Origin: Vibrio superstes
GTDB taxonomy: Bacteria; Pseudomonadota; Gammaproteobacteria; Enterobacterales; Vibrionaceae
Reading direction: 5' to 3'
Length of the DNA: 64,000 nucleotides
NCBI RefSeq assembly: GCF_003569005.1
Contig: NZ_BCUR01000004.1
Span: 1,773,111 to 1,837,110, forward strand
Shown here: in pieces, positions 55,756 to 64,000 of the stretch
Numbering within the stretch: the first letter of the stretch is position 1
How the letters are laid out: every line of letters begins with the position of its first letter
Made by a program: the position numbers and the translations under genes
The notes under the pieces: generated by a model
Told to the model about the DNA's origin: nothing
Seen by the model: only the letters and a program-made list of their open reading frames with translations
Database searches by the model: none

Positions 55756-55786
55756 AAAAAGGGAACTCGCAATGAGTTCCCTTTTT
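55756..55786. terminator. Bidirectional terminator
   Basis: AAAAAGGGAACTC pairs with GAGTTCCCTTTTT around GCAAT. It serves the Nramp-like gene and the convergent gene at 55790. Confidence 0.93.
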
Positions 55787-55789
55787 GGT

Positions 55790-56131
55790 TTAATCCTTGG
55801 TACCAAGATTAAGAGCGACCGGTTCGCCAAGCCACCCTGCTCTTTGGGTGTGATCGATAAGAAACTCACCCGCCTCTGGGTGAAGCAGTACCGTCAACCC
55901 GTCCCTGTGCGAATCGAGCCAAGCAATCAACTCTTCAAACACTTCCTGAGTGAACAGAACCTGATAGCTCCAACATGGGTGCGGCCCTACAGGCTTGTTG
56001 TGTACTCTGCCAAGGACAAGATCAAATTTATCAGCGATGCGCTGGCGTAATTGAGTCGCCTTCTCTAGCGTTGACTGATCAAAATAAACATGTGCGTGGT
56101 AATGCTCAAACCCTTTACTGGGTAACGTCAT
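55790..56131 (-). CDS. DOPA 4,5-dioxygenase family protein
   Basis: A 113-residue protein beginning EHYHAHVYFD, with GPHPCWSYQVLF and LLHPEAGEFLIDHT, the short ring-cleaving dioxygenase family. Three His residues supply a possible iron site. The physiological substrate in bacteria is unknown. Confidence 0.88.
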   Translation of the reverse strand: MTLPSKGFEHYHAHVYFDQSTLEKATQLRQRIADKFDLVLGRVHNKPVGPHPCWSYQVLFTQEVFEELIAWLDSHRDGLTVLLHPEAGEFLIDHTQRAGWLGEPVALNLGTKD

Positions 56132-56219
56132 AAGTCTCTACTTCCCTGTATATTAAATTCACTTTACACAAAGGCATCGGTGATAGTTCCAATAACCAAT
56201 ATGTACATCTTACCTAAGA

Positions 56220-58214
56220 TTATACGCCCTTGTGATACTGTTTATTCGTTGTTTGAAGCAGCTGTCTCTGAATGTTTTGCACAGCATCTGCATCACGCAT
56301 ATTGCTTTGTAATCCCTGCAAAAACAGTTCTATGAGTTCTTGTTTTCCAACACCAACTTGAGTCTCAGTTTGAATGTCTCGAAGATCAATTAGGACATCA
56401 GTAAATAGCTCAGAAAAATCCTTGAGTAGCTCTAGGTTCAGTACATTGTGCTCGCTATACATACTGTTATGACTCCCCTTGTGCTTTTGCACGACATACG
56501 AGGTGTCTTTTAGGTTAATGATAGAGGTACGCTTTTCACATCGTCTCAAGCATCCTTTATTGACCTTAATCTTCTTACAACCCTCGGTTTGCTGGAACAG
56601 ACATTGACGACTGGTTAGCAGCGTATTGGGGTGATAGATACTGTAGAAGGTTTTAAAGTTATCCGGTCTCTTGAGCTGGAAAATCTGTTTCTTGCTCAGT
56701 TCATTTGAGATAAATGCGCCGCTGGCAGAAAACTCTTGCTGTTGACAGTGCATGGTAAATGAATTGGTCGTGTTCATTTCCGGTCCCGCAATCCAGCCTA
56801 GACCTAGGGCTTTCGCTTGATAAGCGACACCTGAATTATTAGTGATGGACAGTTGTGGCCTCACAGTATCCAAGAACTCAACAGCAGCCGCAAAATCGTC
56901 GCCAATCAATATTGATGGAAAGAATGGCTTCAAATGTGTATTAGCACTAAACAGCTCAATCAAACCTGCAAGCTCAGCCTTCATTCCCATAGGCAACTGA
57001 TAATAAAGGTCGATATCATTGCTATCCAACAGGTCTACATCCTTTGCAGAGGAGATCAATACCGATAGCTTAGCGACAGGGTTGCTCGGACGATGATGAT
57101 TCAGCTTTTCGGTTTGAGGAGTGCCAACGCCTCCTTTCAGGCTTGAGCCCTTGTTCTGTGCGGAAGAAAGGTCGAAATCGGCGATCTCTTTCGCGACTCT
57201 GTCGATGATCTGAGTTTTATCGTCATACAGCTTGGTCTTGATCGTGTTGAGCTCATCTTCTGATGTGACACCATACACCTTTGAAAAATGCGTAACGGCA
57301 TTGTCTCTAGGGTTATCGATGTACATGTTTTTGCCAAAGTCACCCTGCAAGAAGGCATTCGAGAAGTCGCGGTTAAACACCGTGTACAATTCAGTGGTAT
57401 CGCTAGACAAGTCTTCACCATCGCACAGACGGTCAATTTGTTTGCGCCAGTTATCAACGACGGTAAACACGTAATGAGACTTTTTAATTCGCCCTTCTAC
57501 TTTCAGAGAATACACGCCAGCATCCACCAGTGCTTCTAGGTCACCAAACGCAGAGTTGTCTTTAAGATTCAGAGGGTAGTCATTGCCGGTTTGAGTCGTT
57601 TGATATTGTTCACGGCAAGGTTGGCTGCATCGTCCACGGTTTCCAGAGGCGCCATTGCGGGCAGAGCTGATGTAACAAATACCTGAGAAGCCAATGCAAT
57701 ACGAACCGTGCACAAAGACTTCCATCAAGACATCATGGGCTAAGCCAAACTGGGCAAGGTGCTTGATTTCCTTGATGTTTAGCTCTCGAGATAGATTCAC
57801 TCGACTTACACCCAACTGGTTTAGGAACAAGATTTGTCCCTCGTTGTGTGTATTCAGCTGAGTAGAGGCATGCACATCCAGCATTGGGAAATGATGTTTT
57901 AAGATGTAGGCCAGCCCCAAGTCTTGCACTATAACGCCATCAATCTCTGTGGTAGTGAGCTGATTGATGAGACGGACTATGGCTGGGATTTCACTTTCTA
58001 GAATAAGAACATTAAGCGTTAGAAAGACCTTACAGTCATGCTGATGTGCGAGTGCCAAAACCCCATTGAGGTTATCCAGAGTCAAGTTACTCGCACGATT
58101 ACGTGCGTTAAAACGGTCTAACCCGCAATAAATAGCATCTGCACCAGCAGCAATCGCCGCCTTGATTGAATCGAGATCGCCACCTGGGGCCAATAGCTCA
58201 AACTGTTCTCTTTT
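56220..58214 (-). CDS. U32-family peptidase-like protein
   Basis: From GTG at 58214 it has 664 residues. The U32 domain opens with FELLAPGGDLDSIKAAIAAGADAIYCG and shows EVFVHGSYCIGFSGICYISSARNGASGNRGRCSQPCREQY, the family signature with four Cys. A late CLRRCEKR adds more Cys, which may bind an Fe-S cluster as in RlhA. RlhA is related in size and makes a 23S rRNA hydroxylation, but the C-terminus differs, so the target is open. A TTG 22 codons earlier also keeps the frame open. Confidence 0.8.
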   Translation of the reverse strand, partial: KREQFELLAPGGDLDSIKAAIAAGADAIYCGLDRFNARNRASNLTLDNLNGVLALAHQHDCKVFLTLNVLILESEIPAIVRLINQLTTTEIDGVIVQDLGLAYILKHHFPMLDVHASTQLNTHNEGQILFLNQLGVSRVNLSRELNIKEIKHLAQFGLAHDVLMEVFVHGSYCIGFSGICYISSARNGASGNRGRCSQPCREQYQTTQTGNDYPLNLKDNSAFGDLEALVDAGVYSLKVEGRIKKSHYVFTVVDNWRKQIDRLCDGEDLSSDTTELYTVFNRDFSNAFLQGDFGKNMYIDNPRDNAVTHFSKVYGVTSEDELNTIKTKLYDDKTQIIDRVAKEIADFDLSSAQNKGSSLKGGVGTPQTEKLNHHRPSNPVAKLSVLISSAKDVDLLDSNDIDLYYQLPMGMKAELAGLIELFSANTHLKPFFPSILIGDDFAAAVEFLDTVRPQLSITNNSGVAYQAKALGLGWIAGPEMNTTNSFTMHCQQQEFSASGAFISNELSKKQIFQLKRPDNFKTFYSIYHPNTLLTSRQCLFQQTEGCKKIKVNKGCLRRCEKRTSIINLKDTSYVVQKHKGSHNSMYSEHNVLNLELLKDFSELFTDVLIDLRDIQTETQVGVGKQELIELFLQGLQSNMRDADAVQNIQRQLLQTTNKQYHKGV

Positions 58215-58445
58215 CACAATGTCATCTCTAGAAAAAATAGGCGCACATCTTACGTGATTAATTGGCAAAAGTAACGTCAACTGATGAAATAGTAATCAAA
58301 TGTTATTGCGCTTTTCCATCCATTTCCCCAGAATTCACTTTGCCAAGCATGTGAAAAACATGGCATTATACTCGCTATCGCTAATTTGTATGACAAATTG
58401 GCGATATACTCTCGCTCTCTTAAAATTTTAACTCTGTAGGCTGTT

Positions 58446-59402
58446 ATGGGACTTTTTGACCAACTCGCTTTCTCTGTTTCTGTTACCGGACCTATCTGTC
58501 TGATCTTGGTGATGGGAGTTGTTCTTAAGAAAATCGGCATCATTAATGACGCCTTCATCGAAAGTGCCTCTAACCTAGTATTCAAGGTTACCCTGCCGAC
58601 AATGCTGTTCTTAAGCTTAGTTGAAGCAGACCACGACTTTGCCACCAGCGCTTCACTGGTTGGGTTTAGCGTGGGAAGCAATGTGCTGTTCTTTGCGTTC
58701 TGCACCGCTTTAGTAGGCGTACTACTTAAGGGTAACGAAGACAATGGTGTAGTGGTACAAGGAGCATTTCGTGCCAACACAGGCATTATTGCCTTAGCCT
58801 ATGTTGCCAATATGTACGGCACAGAAGGGCTTGCAACAGCAGCTATCTATGTTGCCGCTACCACCCTACTTTATAATGTTCTTGCCGTGATCTCCCTGAC
58901 ACCTAAGGGCGCGCAAACGGGTGCTAGTGCACTGAAAACCATGACCAAGAGCATTACTAGCAATCCATTGATCATTTCAATTATGGCTGGGTTTGCCTAT
59001 TCATTTATTGGCCTTCCCGTTCCTAAAGTCGCCTCTGATGCAGGCCACTATTTTGCCAGCATGACACTCCCGCTAGCACTCTTGTGCACCGGCGGTTCGC
59101 TAAATCTTAACTCCCTAAAGCATGAAACCATGCCAACCTGGATTGCCACGACATTAAAGCTGATTGCAGCGCCTATCGTCAGCTGTCTATTAGCTTATAT
59201 GCTTGGCTTTCGCGGCGAAGCGCTTGGTATCATCTTCTTCATGACTGCCTCTCCTACTGCAGCTGCAAGCTATGTAATGGCACGCTCAATGGGCGGGAAC
59301 TCGACCCTAGCGGCTAATATCATTGCTCTTACTACGATACTTTCGGTAGTGACTACGACCATTGGCTTGGTGATTCTGAATAGCTTGAATTTGTTGTATT
59401 GA
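58446..59402 (+). CDS. AEC (auxin efflux carrier) family transporter
   Basis: A 318-residue protein with ten spans. Features are LVFKVTLPTMLFLSL, GAFRANTGIIALAY (family N-x-G turn) and a closing FMTASPTAAASYVMARSMGGN. Bacterial members carry dicarboxylates or malonate-type anions by a membrane potential-driven mechanism; no substrate can be deduced. Confidence 0.88.
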   Translation: MGLFDQLAFSVSVTGPICLILVMGVVLKKIGIINDAFIESASNLVFKVTLPTMLFLSLVEADHDFATSASLVGFSVGSNVLFFAFCTALVGVLLKGNEDNGVVVQGAFRANTGIIALAYVANMYGTEGLATAAIYVAATTLLYNVLAVISLTPKGAQTGASALKTMTKSITSNPLIISIMAGFAYSFIGLPVPKVASDAGHYFASMTLPLALLCTGGSLNLNSLKHETMPTWIATTLKLIAAPIVSCLLAYMLGFRGEALGIIFFMTASPTAAASYVMARSMGGNSTLAANIIALTTILSVVTTTIGLVILNSLNLLY

Positions 59403-59559
59403 GATTTGGTGGGTGCGTTCTAAATTCCTAAATATTTACTTGGTAAATTTCAGGGAGGCGAACACTCGATCCTGCGATGATATGATCCGTCAAATGAGAT
59501 TCATACGATTACTTTTACCATCATAAACTACTCCATATTCAGACATTGGAGTAAAGAAC

Positions 59560-60432
59560 ATGAAAAAAATACTATTCGGTGTAATCGGTAACATGGGTCC
59601 AGAGGCAGATGCACTGTTTCAAGACATCGTCGCGAAAAAAGAGATGGATCATGGCGCTCTTAAAGATCAGGATCATATGGGTATGCTTGTGGTGAAAAAC
59701 CCTGACATCCCAGATAGATCTGAAGCGATCAACGAAGGTGGCCAAGACCCTGTACGCGAGCTGCTTAAATCTGCACAACTGCTTGAGCGTAACAACGTTC
59801 GTTTTGCGGTAATGACTTGCAACACTGCACACTACTTTAGAGAGCGTGTTCAGCAGTGCACAGGCGTGTACATGGTTGATATGCTGAAAACCACCGTTGA
59901 TCTGATTAAAGAGCAAAACCCAGAGGCTATCGTCGGTATCTTGTGCACCAATGGTACCTACAATTCAGGTATCTACGACCAATATCTTAACGATGCCCAT
60001 CTCGTCTATGTTAAACCTGACAGTTATGCGCAAGAGCATTATGTTCACAGCGCTATCTATGGTGAAGTGACTGGTGAAAAGACGCCGTGCGGGCAAGATA
60101 TTCGAATTAAGAATGGCATCAAATCAGGCGAATTTGAACGCAATGCTGTGTTACTTGGCAAGGCACTTCAACCTTTGGTTGATAAAGGTGTTACTAGCGT
60201 CATCCTAGGTTGTACTGAACTGCCATTGGTGCGTAAGTTTTTGCAAACGCAATTTCCGGACGTTCATTTCATTGACCCAATGGAAGCGGTGGCCAATCGC
60301 GTGGTGCGAATCTATAAAAAAGCAGAACAACTCATGGAAGAAAACTACATTCCTAAGGTAGGAATGAAGCCGGAAACCATGACCACTGATGAAGAAATCA
60401 TCAACTATATCTTGAGTCATATTTCTTACTAA
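59560..60432 (+). CDS. Aspartate/glutamate racemase family protein
   Basis: A 290-residue cofactor-independent racemase-like enzyme. GVIGNMGPEAD opens it. The two catalytic Cys are in AVMTCNTAHYF (about 87) and ILGCTELPL (about 220). It is longer than usual (about 230-240) by a C-terminal helix. It should interconvert D- and L-forms of an acidic amino acid. Confidence 0.85.
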   Translation: MKKILFGVIGNMGPEADALFQDIVAKKEMDHGALKDQDHMGMLVVKNPDIPDRSEAINEGGQDPVRELLKSAQLLERNNVRFAVMTCNTAHYFRERVQQCTGVYMVDMLKTTVDLIKEQNPEAIVGILCTNGTYNSGIYDQYLNDAHLVYVKPDSYAQEHYVHSAIYGEVTGEKTPCGQDIRIKNGIKSGEFERNAVLLGKALQPLVDKGVTSVILGCTELPLVRKFLQTQFPDVHFIDPMEAVANRVVRIYKKAEQLMEENYIPKVGMKPETMTTDEEIINYILSHISY

Positions 60433-60464
60433 CCGTAGCAGTCAGGTTTATTGAGAGCTGAATT

Positions 60465-60494
60465 AGCCTAAGGGTAATGCTGTATCCTTAGGCT
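60465..60494 (+). terminator. Hairpin downstream of the racemase gene
   Basis: AGCCTAAGG pairs with CCTTAGGCT; only a short T-rich stretch follows. Confidence 0.55.
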
Positions 60495-60567
60495 GACTTT
60501 ACCTGTCATCGTCGCAAACTTTAAAACTGCCTAATCTTCAGCAATATGGTTCGCTCACCAATACCCT

Positions 60568-60768
60568 TTACCCGCCATCAAGCCTCTCTTGAGAGAGACG
60601 ATAAACCTCTATGTCAAAGTCGCTGTAGATAATGGCTTTGTAGCAAGGTTCATTCACTTCACAGATCCAGTCGATACTGTAGGGCACAGTTGCTACAGAT
60701 TTGTCATCATCCGAATTCGATATATACAACACAGCTACAATGGCCGCAGCTGTCGCTAGAATTGGCAT
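60568..60768 (-). CDS. Small membrane-anchored protein
   Basis: From ATG at 60768 (GAGG six bases upstream) this encodes 66 residues. An N-terminal span (PILATAAAIVAVLYI) is followed by an acidic tail with two Cys (WICEVNEPCYKA). No family recognised; real-gene status rests on the ribosome site and the membrane segment. Confidence 0.5.
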   Translation of the reverse strand: MPILATAAAIVAVLYISNSDDDKSVATVPYSIDWICEVNEPCYKAIIYSDFDIEVYRLSQERLDGG

Positions 60769-61224
60769 AGTAGGCCTCATTTATGAACAACTCAGCCACA
60801 TCAATTCATTTGGCTTTGTATGCACCATATCGAATCAGACTTAATGAATCTAGAAAGCCGACTTATGTTCTAACCTCAGTGTTGCTGATGTATTTATCCG
60901 CGAGTTATCGATACTCTTCACCCTAGATATTGATGTTCTGAATACACCGGCATAGGTTATTTTTCTGGGTATATAAATGCCCCTCTTCAACCAAGGCAGT
61001 TGAGCTTCTGAATACCATTTATCATGAGTCCAGCCATATAGAAACGTCTTTACCGCAAGCCATGAAGGGTACTGACGATTTCCTATATCGGTCTGGTCTT
61101 ATCCACGTCACTGAGTATAAATATGGAAATACTTTGTAGAATGCTAAGGGTGACGAGCTAAGGTGATTTCACCTTTATATACTCAATGATAAAAACTACG
61201 CCTACTTCAATATAGGAAAGATGA
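60769..61224. other. Intergenic region without a gene
   Basis: No gene or clear regulatory motif seen over about 455 bases. Confidence 0.5.
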
Positions 61225-61878
61225 ATGGCCTCTTCTTCACCCACGCTTTGGTATAAACAAACACCTCACTTTGTGAGCCTGTTTGTGTTGCTTTTAATCT
61301 CTTATTTCACTTGGTTTAGATTGGGGCAACCTGCACCTATTGCATTTTGGACAGCATTTTCAATACCCGCTCTACACCAAATCTTTGTCTGGCTGGCTTG
61401 GCGCCTAGAATTGCAATCGTCCCTGGTGAGCAAGACTCTCGGCTTTCGCGCTTATCTGGTGATATTTTTTGTCTTATTTGTCGGTCGATTTTTATCTCTT
61501 TTCCTACTCGCCTACTTAGATAGAGGCACCTTAGGTTTAAATAGCAGTGTTCAAATTGCAGTGACTGTCATTTGCCTATGTTTAAGCCTGTATGCCATAT
61601 ATAGCGTGAGACGGTATTTTGGGATGGCACGCGCAGCGGGAGCGGATCACTTTGAGCTAAGTTATCGGTCATTACCTATGGTCAATCAGGGGATATTTAA
61701 ATACTCGAGCAATTCGATGTACGTGTATGCGTTTTTGCTCGTTTGGGCAATCGCTATTGGCTTAAACTCTTCTGCGGCCTTGATCATTGCCGCATACAGC
61801 CATATTTATATTTGGGTTCATTATTACTGCACTGAGAAGCCTGATATGGACTTTATCTACAGTCCCAAAGAACCATAA
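61225..61878 (+). CDS. Membrane methyltransferase-like protein (PEMT/ICMT type)
   Basis: A 217-residue protein with about five spans. The C-terminal third has NQGIFKYSSNSMYVYAFLLVWAIAIGL and then TEKPDMDFIY, the layout of the phospholipid or isoprenylcysteine methyltransferase fold (GxxxYxRNPxY ... E). Several consensus residues differ, so activity is not certain. Confidence 0.6.
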   Translation: MASSSPTLWYKQTPHFVSLFVLLLISYFTWFRLGQPAPIAFWTAFSIPALHQIFVWLAWRLELQSSLVSKTLGFRAYLVIFFVLFVGRFLSLFLLAYLDRGTLGLNSSVQIAVTVICLCLSLYAIYSVRRYFGMARAAGADHFELSYRSLPMVNQGIFKYSSNSMYVYAFLLVWAIAIGLNSSAALIIAAYSHIYIWVHYYCTEKPDMDFIYSPKEP

Positions 61879-61911
61879 GAACAAAAGACCCACAGCATAA
61901 GGAAATACTTG

Positions 61912-62400
61912 GTGATCAGAGAAATAACACGTACGGATTTTGAGTCATTTTGGAATACATTTGAGCAGGTGGTTAAAGCCCAAGAAACCTATGCCTTTGA
62001 CCCTCAAATGAGCTTAGACGAGGCCTATCGTGTCTGGTGTAAAACACCACAAAAGGCGTTTGTGTATGTAGATGGAAATGACATATTGGGTACCTACTAC
62101 ATCAAGCCAAACGCTATGGGTCCTAGCAATCATATCTGTAATTGTGGGTATATGGTGTCCAATAAAGCGCGGGGAAAAGGTATTGCGCGCCAACTTTGTG
62201 AACATTCACAACAGACTGCAAAAGCCTTGGGTTATGAAGCTATGCAGTTTAACTGCGTGGTTTCTACCAATGATGTTGCCGTAAAGCTGTGGCAAAGGTT
62301 AGAGTTTAAGATCGTTGGCACTCTTCCTAAAGCCTACCGTCATGCCCAACTAGGCTATGTGGATTGCTATGTTATGTATAAATGGTTGGCTAAGGCATAA
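61912..62400 (+). CDS. GNAT-family N-acetyltransferase
   Basis: A 162-residue acetyltransferase with motif A (NKARGKGIARQLCEHSQQTA) binding acetyl-CoA and motif B NDVAVKLWQRLEFKIVG. The start is GTG at 61912, or TTG one codon earlier; AAGGA upstream fits both. The substrate is unknown. It follows the PEMT-like gene by 33 bases. Confidence 0.88.
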   Translation: MIREITRTDFESFWNTFEQVVKAQETYAFDPQMSLDEAYRVWCKTPQKAFVYVDGNDILGTYYIKPNAMGPSNHICNCGYMVSNKARGKGIARQLCEHSQQTAKALGYEAMQFNCVVSTNDVAVKLWQRLEFKIVGTLPKAYRHAQLGYVDCYVMYKWLAKA

Positions 62401-62562
62401 GTAGTAAACTCTGCCTTGATTTTCTGTGGCCACACCAATTTACTTTTTCCATTAGACGTTTGCCCTACTCACAGCATTGTTGTCTATCCCGTTCGAATCT
62501 TATCTTCATGTGACGTTGGAAAAGCCTAGAATCTTTATTTGACAATGAGTTGAAAAGAAGGG

Positions 62563-62592
62563 GTCTGCGGAATGAGCTTAATCGCCGCAGAC
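62563..62592. terminator. Hairpin after the zinc-ribbon gene
   Basis: GTCTGCGG pairs with CCGCAGAC. On the minus strand it is followed by a C/T-rich tract. Confidence 0.6.
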
Positions 62593-62610
62593 ACTAAATA
62601 CCTATCAAAG

Positions 62611-62799
62611 CTATGAGTTGTCACAACCGCACTGAGTACACACACAGGGACGCTTCATCAAGCCTCTCCATAACCAGATAATGCCCCAGAGACCACCCGT
62701 AAAAATAGTCATGATCAGGTGGATCCAATGCATAGGGTGTGATGTTTCATGAGTCGTGCCCTCGTTACATGCAGGACAAAACTTGGTTACTAGCGCCAC
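62611..62799 (-). CDS. Small zinc-ribbon membrane protein
   Basis: A 62-residue protein. CPAC near the start and CVCTQCGC at the end form a split four-Cys zinc site around one membrane helix (LIMTIFTGGLWGIIWLW). Such proteins are common and uncharacterised. Confidence 0.7.
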   Translation of the reverse strand: MALVTKFCPACNEGTTHETSHPMHWIHLIMTIFTGGLWGIIWLWRGLMKRPCVCTQCGCDNS

Positions 62800-62941
62800 T
62801 AATACTCTCCCAAAGTGTCAATTTTTCTGACTAAGCGTGTCAAATCATTATATATACCGCAAGTAGTGGGTATGTCGCCATATTAAACTCGTTTACGAGG
62901 GCAATTTTGTCGTATTAATAACCTACAAGAGCTCGATTTTG

Positions 62942-63793
62942 TTATCTAGACTCTTTCAATGCATTGAAATAATCAGTCCAACTAATATGAGGTCTACCTG
63001 CAGCTTGTTCATAATGGCTTGGATTGTCCGCCTTACCCTCGCTGATCCCTTGGTAAATACCTGCAATAACTGTCCCAATAAACTCACCAAGCTCCGCTAT
63101 TCTGTCTTCACGATACTCTTCTACTGACATAGGTTGGTACTCTAGCTGGGTATCAAACGCCATGTTGATGAAATCTGCCAGTTGGTATTGAGATAGGGGT
63201 TCACCGTTAAGGTTGTAGGTCTGTGCGTTGTGTTTATCTTCTGTCAGCATCTTAGCGTAGGCATGGGCTAGCTCATCTCGTGTGGTGTAGCCGCACTTGC
63301 CGTTGCCCGCACAATTGACAATGACGCCGAGTTTTTTATAACTCTCTACATACTCAATGTCCGGCTCAATATAGATACCGTTGCGACCAATTACCCAATC
63401 TAGACCCGACTCTCTGACATCTTGCTCTGTCTGACGATTACTTTGGATAACAGGTGAAAAAGCGGTGCCCTGTTCTGCACCTTGCACACTGGTATAGACA
63501 ATCTTCTTTACACCAACCTCTTTAGCTGCTGAGATAACATTACGATGCTGGTCTATACGCTTATCGGGGGCATCCATCCCCGAGACGATAAGCAGTGTAT
63601 CGATAGAGTGTAGTGAGTCTTGTAGCTCGGCTCGGTTTTCATAATCACCACGACGAACCTCAACGCCTAGATATTTGGCTTTTTCTGGAGTGCGCGCCAA
63701 AGCGACGACATTCTCTTTTGAGATAAGGGGGACAAGTGCATTAACAATCGCACCACCGAGTTGTCCGCTTGCTGCTGTTACCGCTATTTTCAT
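62942..63793 (-). CDS. NAD(P)-binding NmrA/QorB-like oxidoreductase
   Basis: From ATG at 63793 it has 283 residues. The Rossmann start is MKIAVTAASGQLGGAIV (GxxGxxG). YTSVQGAEQGT and RNGIYIEPDI follow as in QorB, which reduces quinones with NADPH. The 17 codons open upstream are not needed. QorB-like by resemblance only. Confidence 0.8.
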   Translation of the reverse strand: MKIAVTAASGQLGGAIVNALVPLISKENVVALARTPEKAKYLGVEVRRGDYENRAELQDSLHSIDTLLIVSGMDAPDKRIDQHRNVISAAKEVGVKKIVYTSVQGAEQGTAFSPVIQSNRQTEQDVRESGLDWVIGRNGIYIEPDIEYVESYKKLGVIVNCAGNGKCGYTTRDELAHAYAKMLTEDKHNAQTYNLNGEPLSQYQLADFINMAFDTQLEYQPMSVEEYREDRIAELGEFIGTVIAGIYQGISEGKADNPSHYEQAAGRPHISWTDYFNALKESR

Positions 63794-63839
63794 CTTAGTT
63801 ACCCACCCGTCGATAGTAATTTTAATCCTAGTAGAAAAT

Positions 63840-63887
63840 GACAAGGCACTGCTAGGGTCTGTTGACCCTAGCAGTGCCTTGTCTTTT
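63840..63887. terminator. Terminator with a perfect 20-bp stem
   Basis: Positions 63840-63859 pair with 63864-63883 around TGTT without a mismatch, followed by TTTT. It separates two minus-strand genes. Confidence 0.9.
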
Positions 63888-63892
63888 GGTTT

Positions 63893-64000
63893 TTATGCGT
63901 TAACCGAAGCCTTGATGGTGCTTTTCAGGTTCTGCATAAAGTTTTTGAAATGTGGCATAAAGTCCGCAAACAGAGGATGCTTTCTGTTTTGCATCATCAC
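63893..64000 (-). CDS. 3' end of a gene cut by the window edge
   Basis: The minus strand from the edge stays open for 35 codons (..QNRKHPLFADFMPHFKNFMQ..) to a TAA at 63893-63895, followed by the strong hairpin. The rest lies beyond the window and I do not recognise it. Confidence 0.6.
   Translation of the reverse strand: MMMQNRKHPLFADFMPHFKNFMQNLKSTIKASVNA

Noticed and set aside
58215-58280. Longer start (TTG at 58280) for the U32 gene
   Set aside because: The first 22 residues do not look like a U32 N-terminus, and GTG at 58214 places the family motif near the start.

Overview
The proteins and gene content point to a Vibrio or close Vibrionaceae relative. Evidence includes a VF530 protein, a VcINDY-type carboxylate transporter, CopG next to CopA, a PepT peptidase, a fungal-type saccharopine dehydrogenase paired with an NhaC carrier, and a perfect gammaproteobacterial LexA box. 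All identifications are by reading sequence and motifs; no database search was run. I saw no rRNA, tRNA or CRISPR array.

Layout. 0-6 kb: mobile DNA. An orphan MbcA/ParS-type antitoxin is followed by the stump of its RES toxin, then by a four-gene tyrosine-recombinase module of the GInt type (ginABCD) behind a perfect SOS box. 6-7.3 kb: pepT. 7.3-14.9 kb: accessory genes that look like a defence island. They are an M15-like protein, a methyltransferase / PLD-helicase / ArfB operon, a small unknown gene and a DUF262-DUF1524 (GmrSD-like) nuclease, ending in a decayed copy of a saccharopine dehydrogenase 3' end. 15-19.8 kb: a secreted phosphoesterase, saccharopine dehydrogenase, an NhaC-type antiporter and VF530. 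20-24 kb: an octaheme cytochrome c (Otr-like) operon with a cytochrome b, a cytochrome c-like protein that has lost its haem site, and a triple-rhodanese protein. 24-30 kb: DUF2301 protein and lipoprotein, TrhA/hemolysin III, a block of structured tandem repeats, and three orphan Tad pseudopilin genes. 30-34 kb: a phosphonate-type ABC importer (phnD, phnC, two phnE). 34-43 kb: OGFr-related protein, an AstE/AspA-like hydrolase, ptsG, a DASS carboxylate transporter, an Omp85-type barrel and two membrane proteins.

43.2-53.4 kb is a copper and thiol-redox cluster. A MerR-family regulator and CopA are co-transcribed from a promoter with the 19-bp spacer and dyad typical of CueR control. A second copy of the same operator drives an unlisted 37-residue membrane peptide starting MGCC. 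A 20-residue single-span peptide is translationally coupled to the end of copA. CopG, a Cys-rich secreted protein and ScsB/ScsD/ScsC thiol oxidoreductases follow, separated by a 0.7-kb composite tandem repeat and a secreted ParB-like protein. 53.4-64 kb is ordinary metabolic and transport backbone: EamA, an Nramp relative, DOPA dioxygenase-like, U32 peptidase, AEC transporter, racemase, GNAT, QorB-like, and small membrane proteins.

Best candidates for undescribed biology are the two copper-linked micropeptides and their twin CueR-type operators, the SOS-controlled GInt module, the methyltransferase/PLD-helicase/ArfB operon, the haem-less cytochrome in the Otr operon, and a palindromic repeat family whose stems differ by compensatory changes while its frame stays constant.
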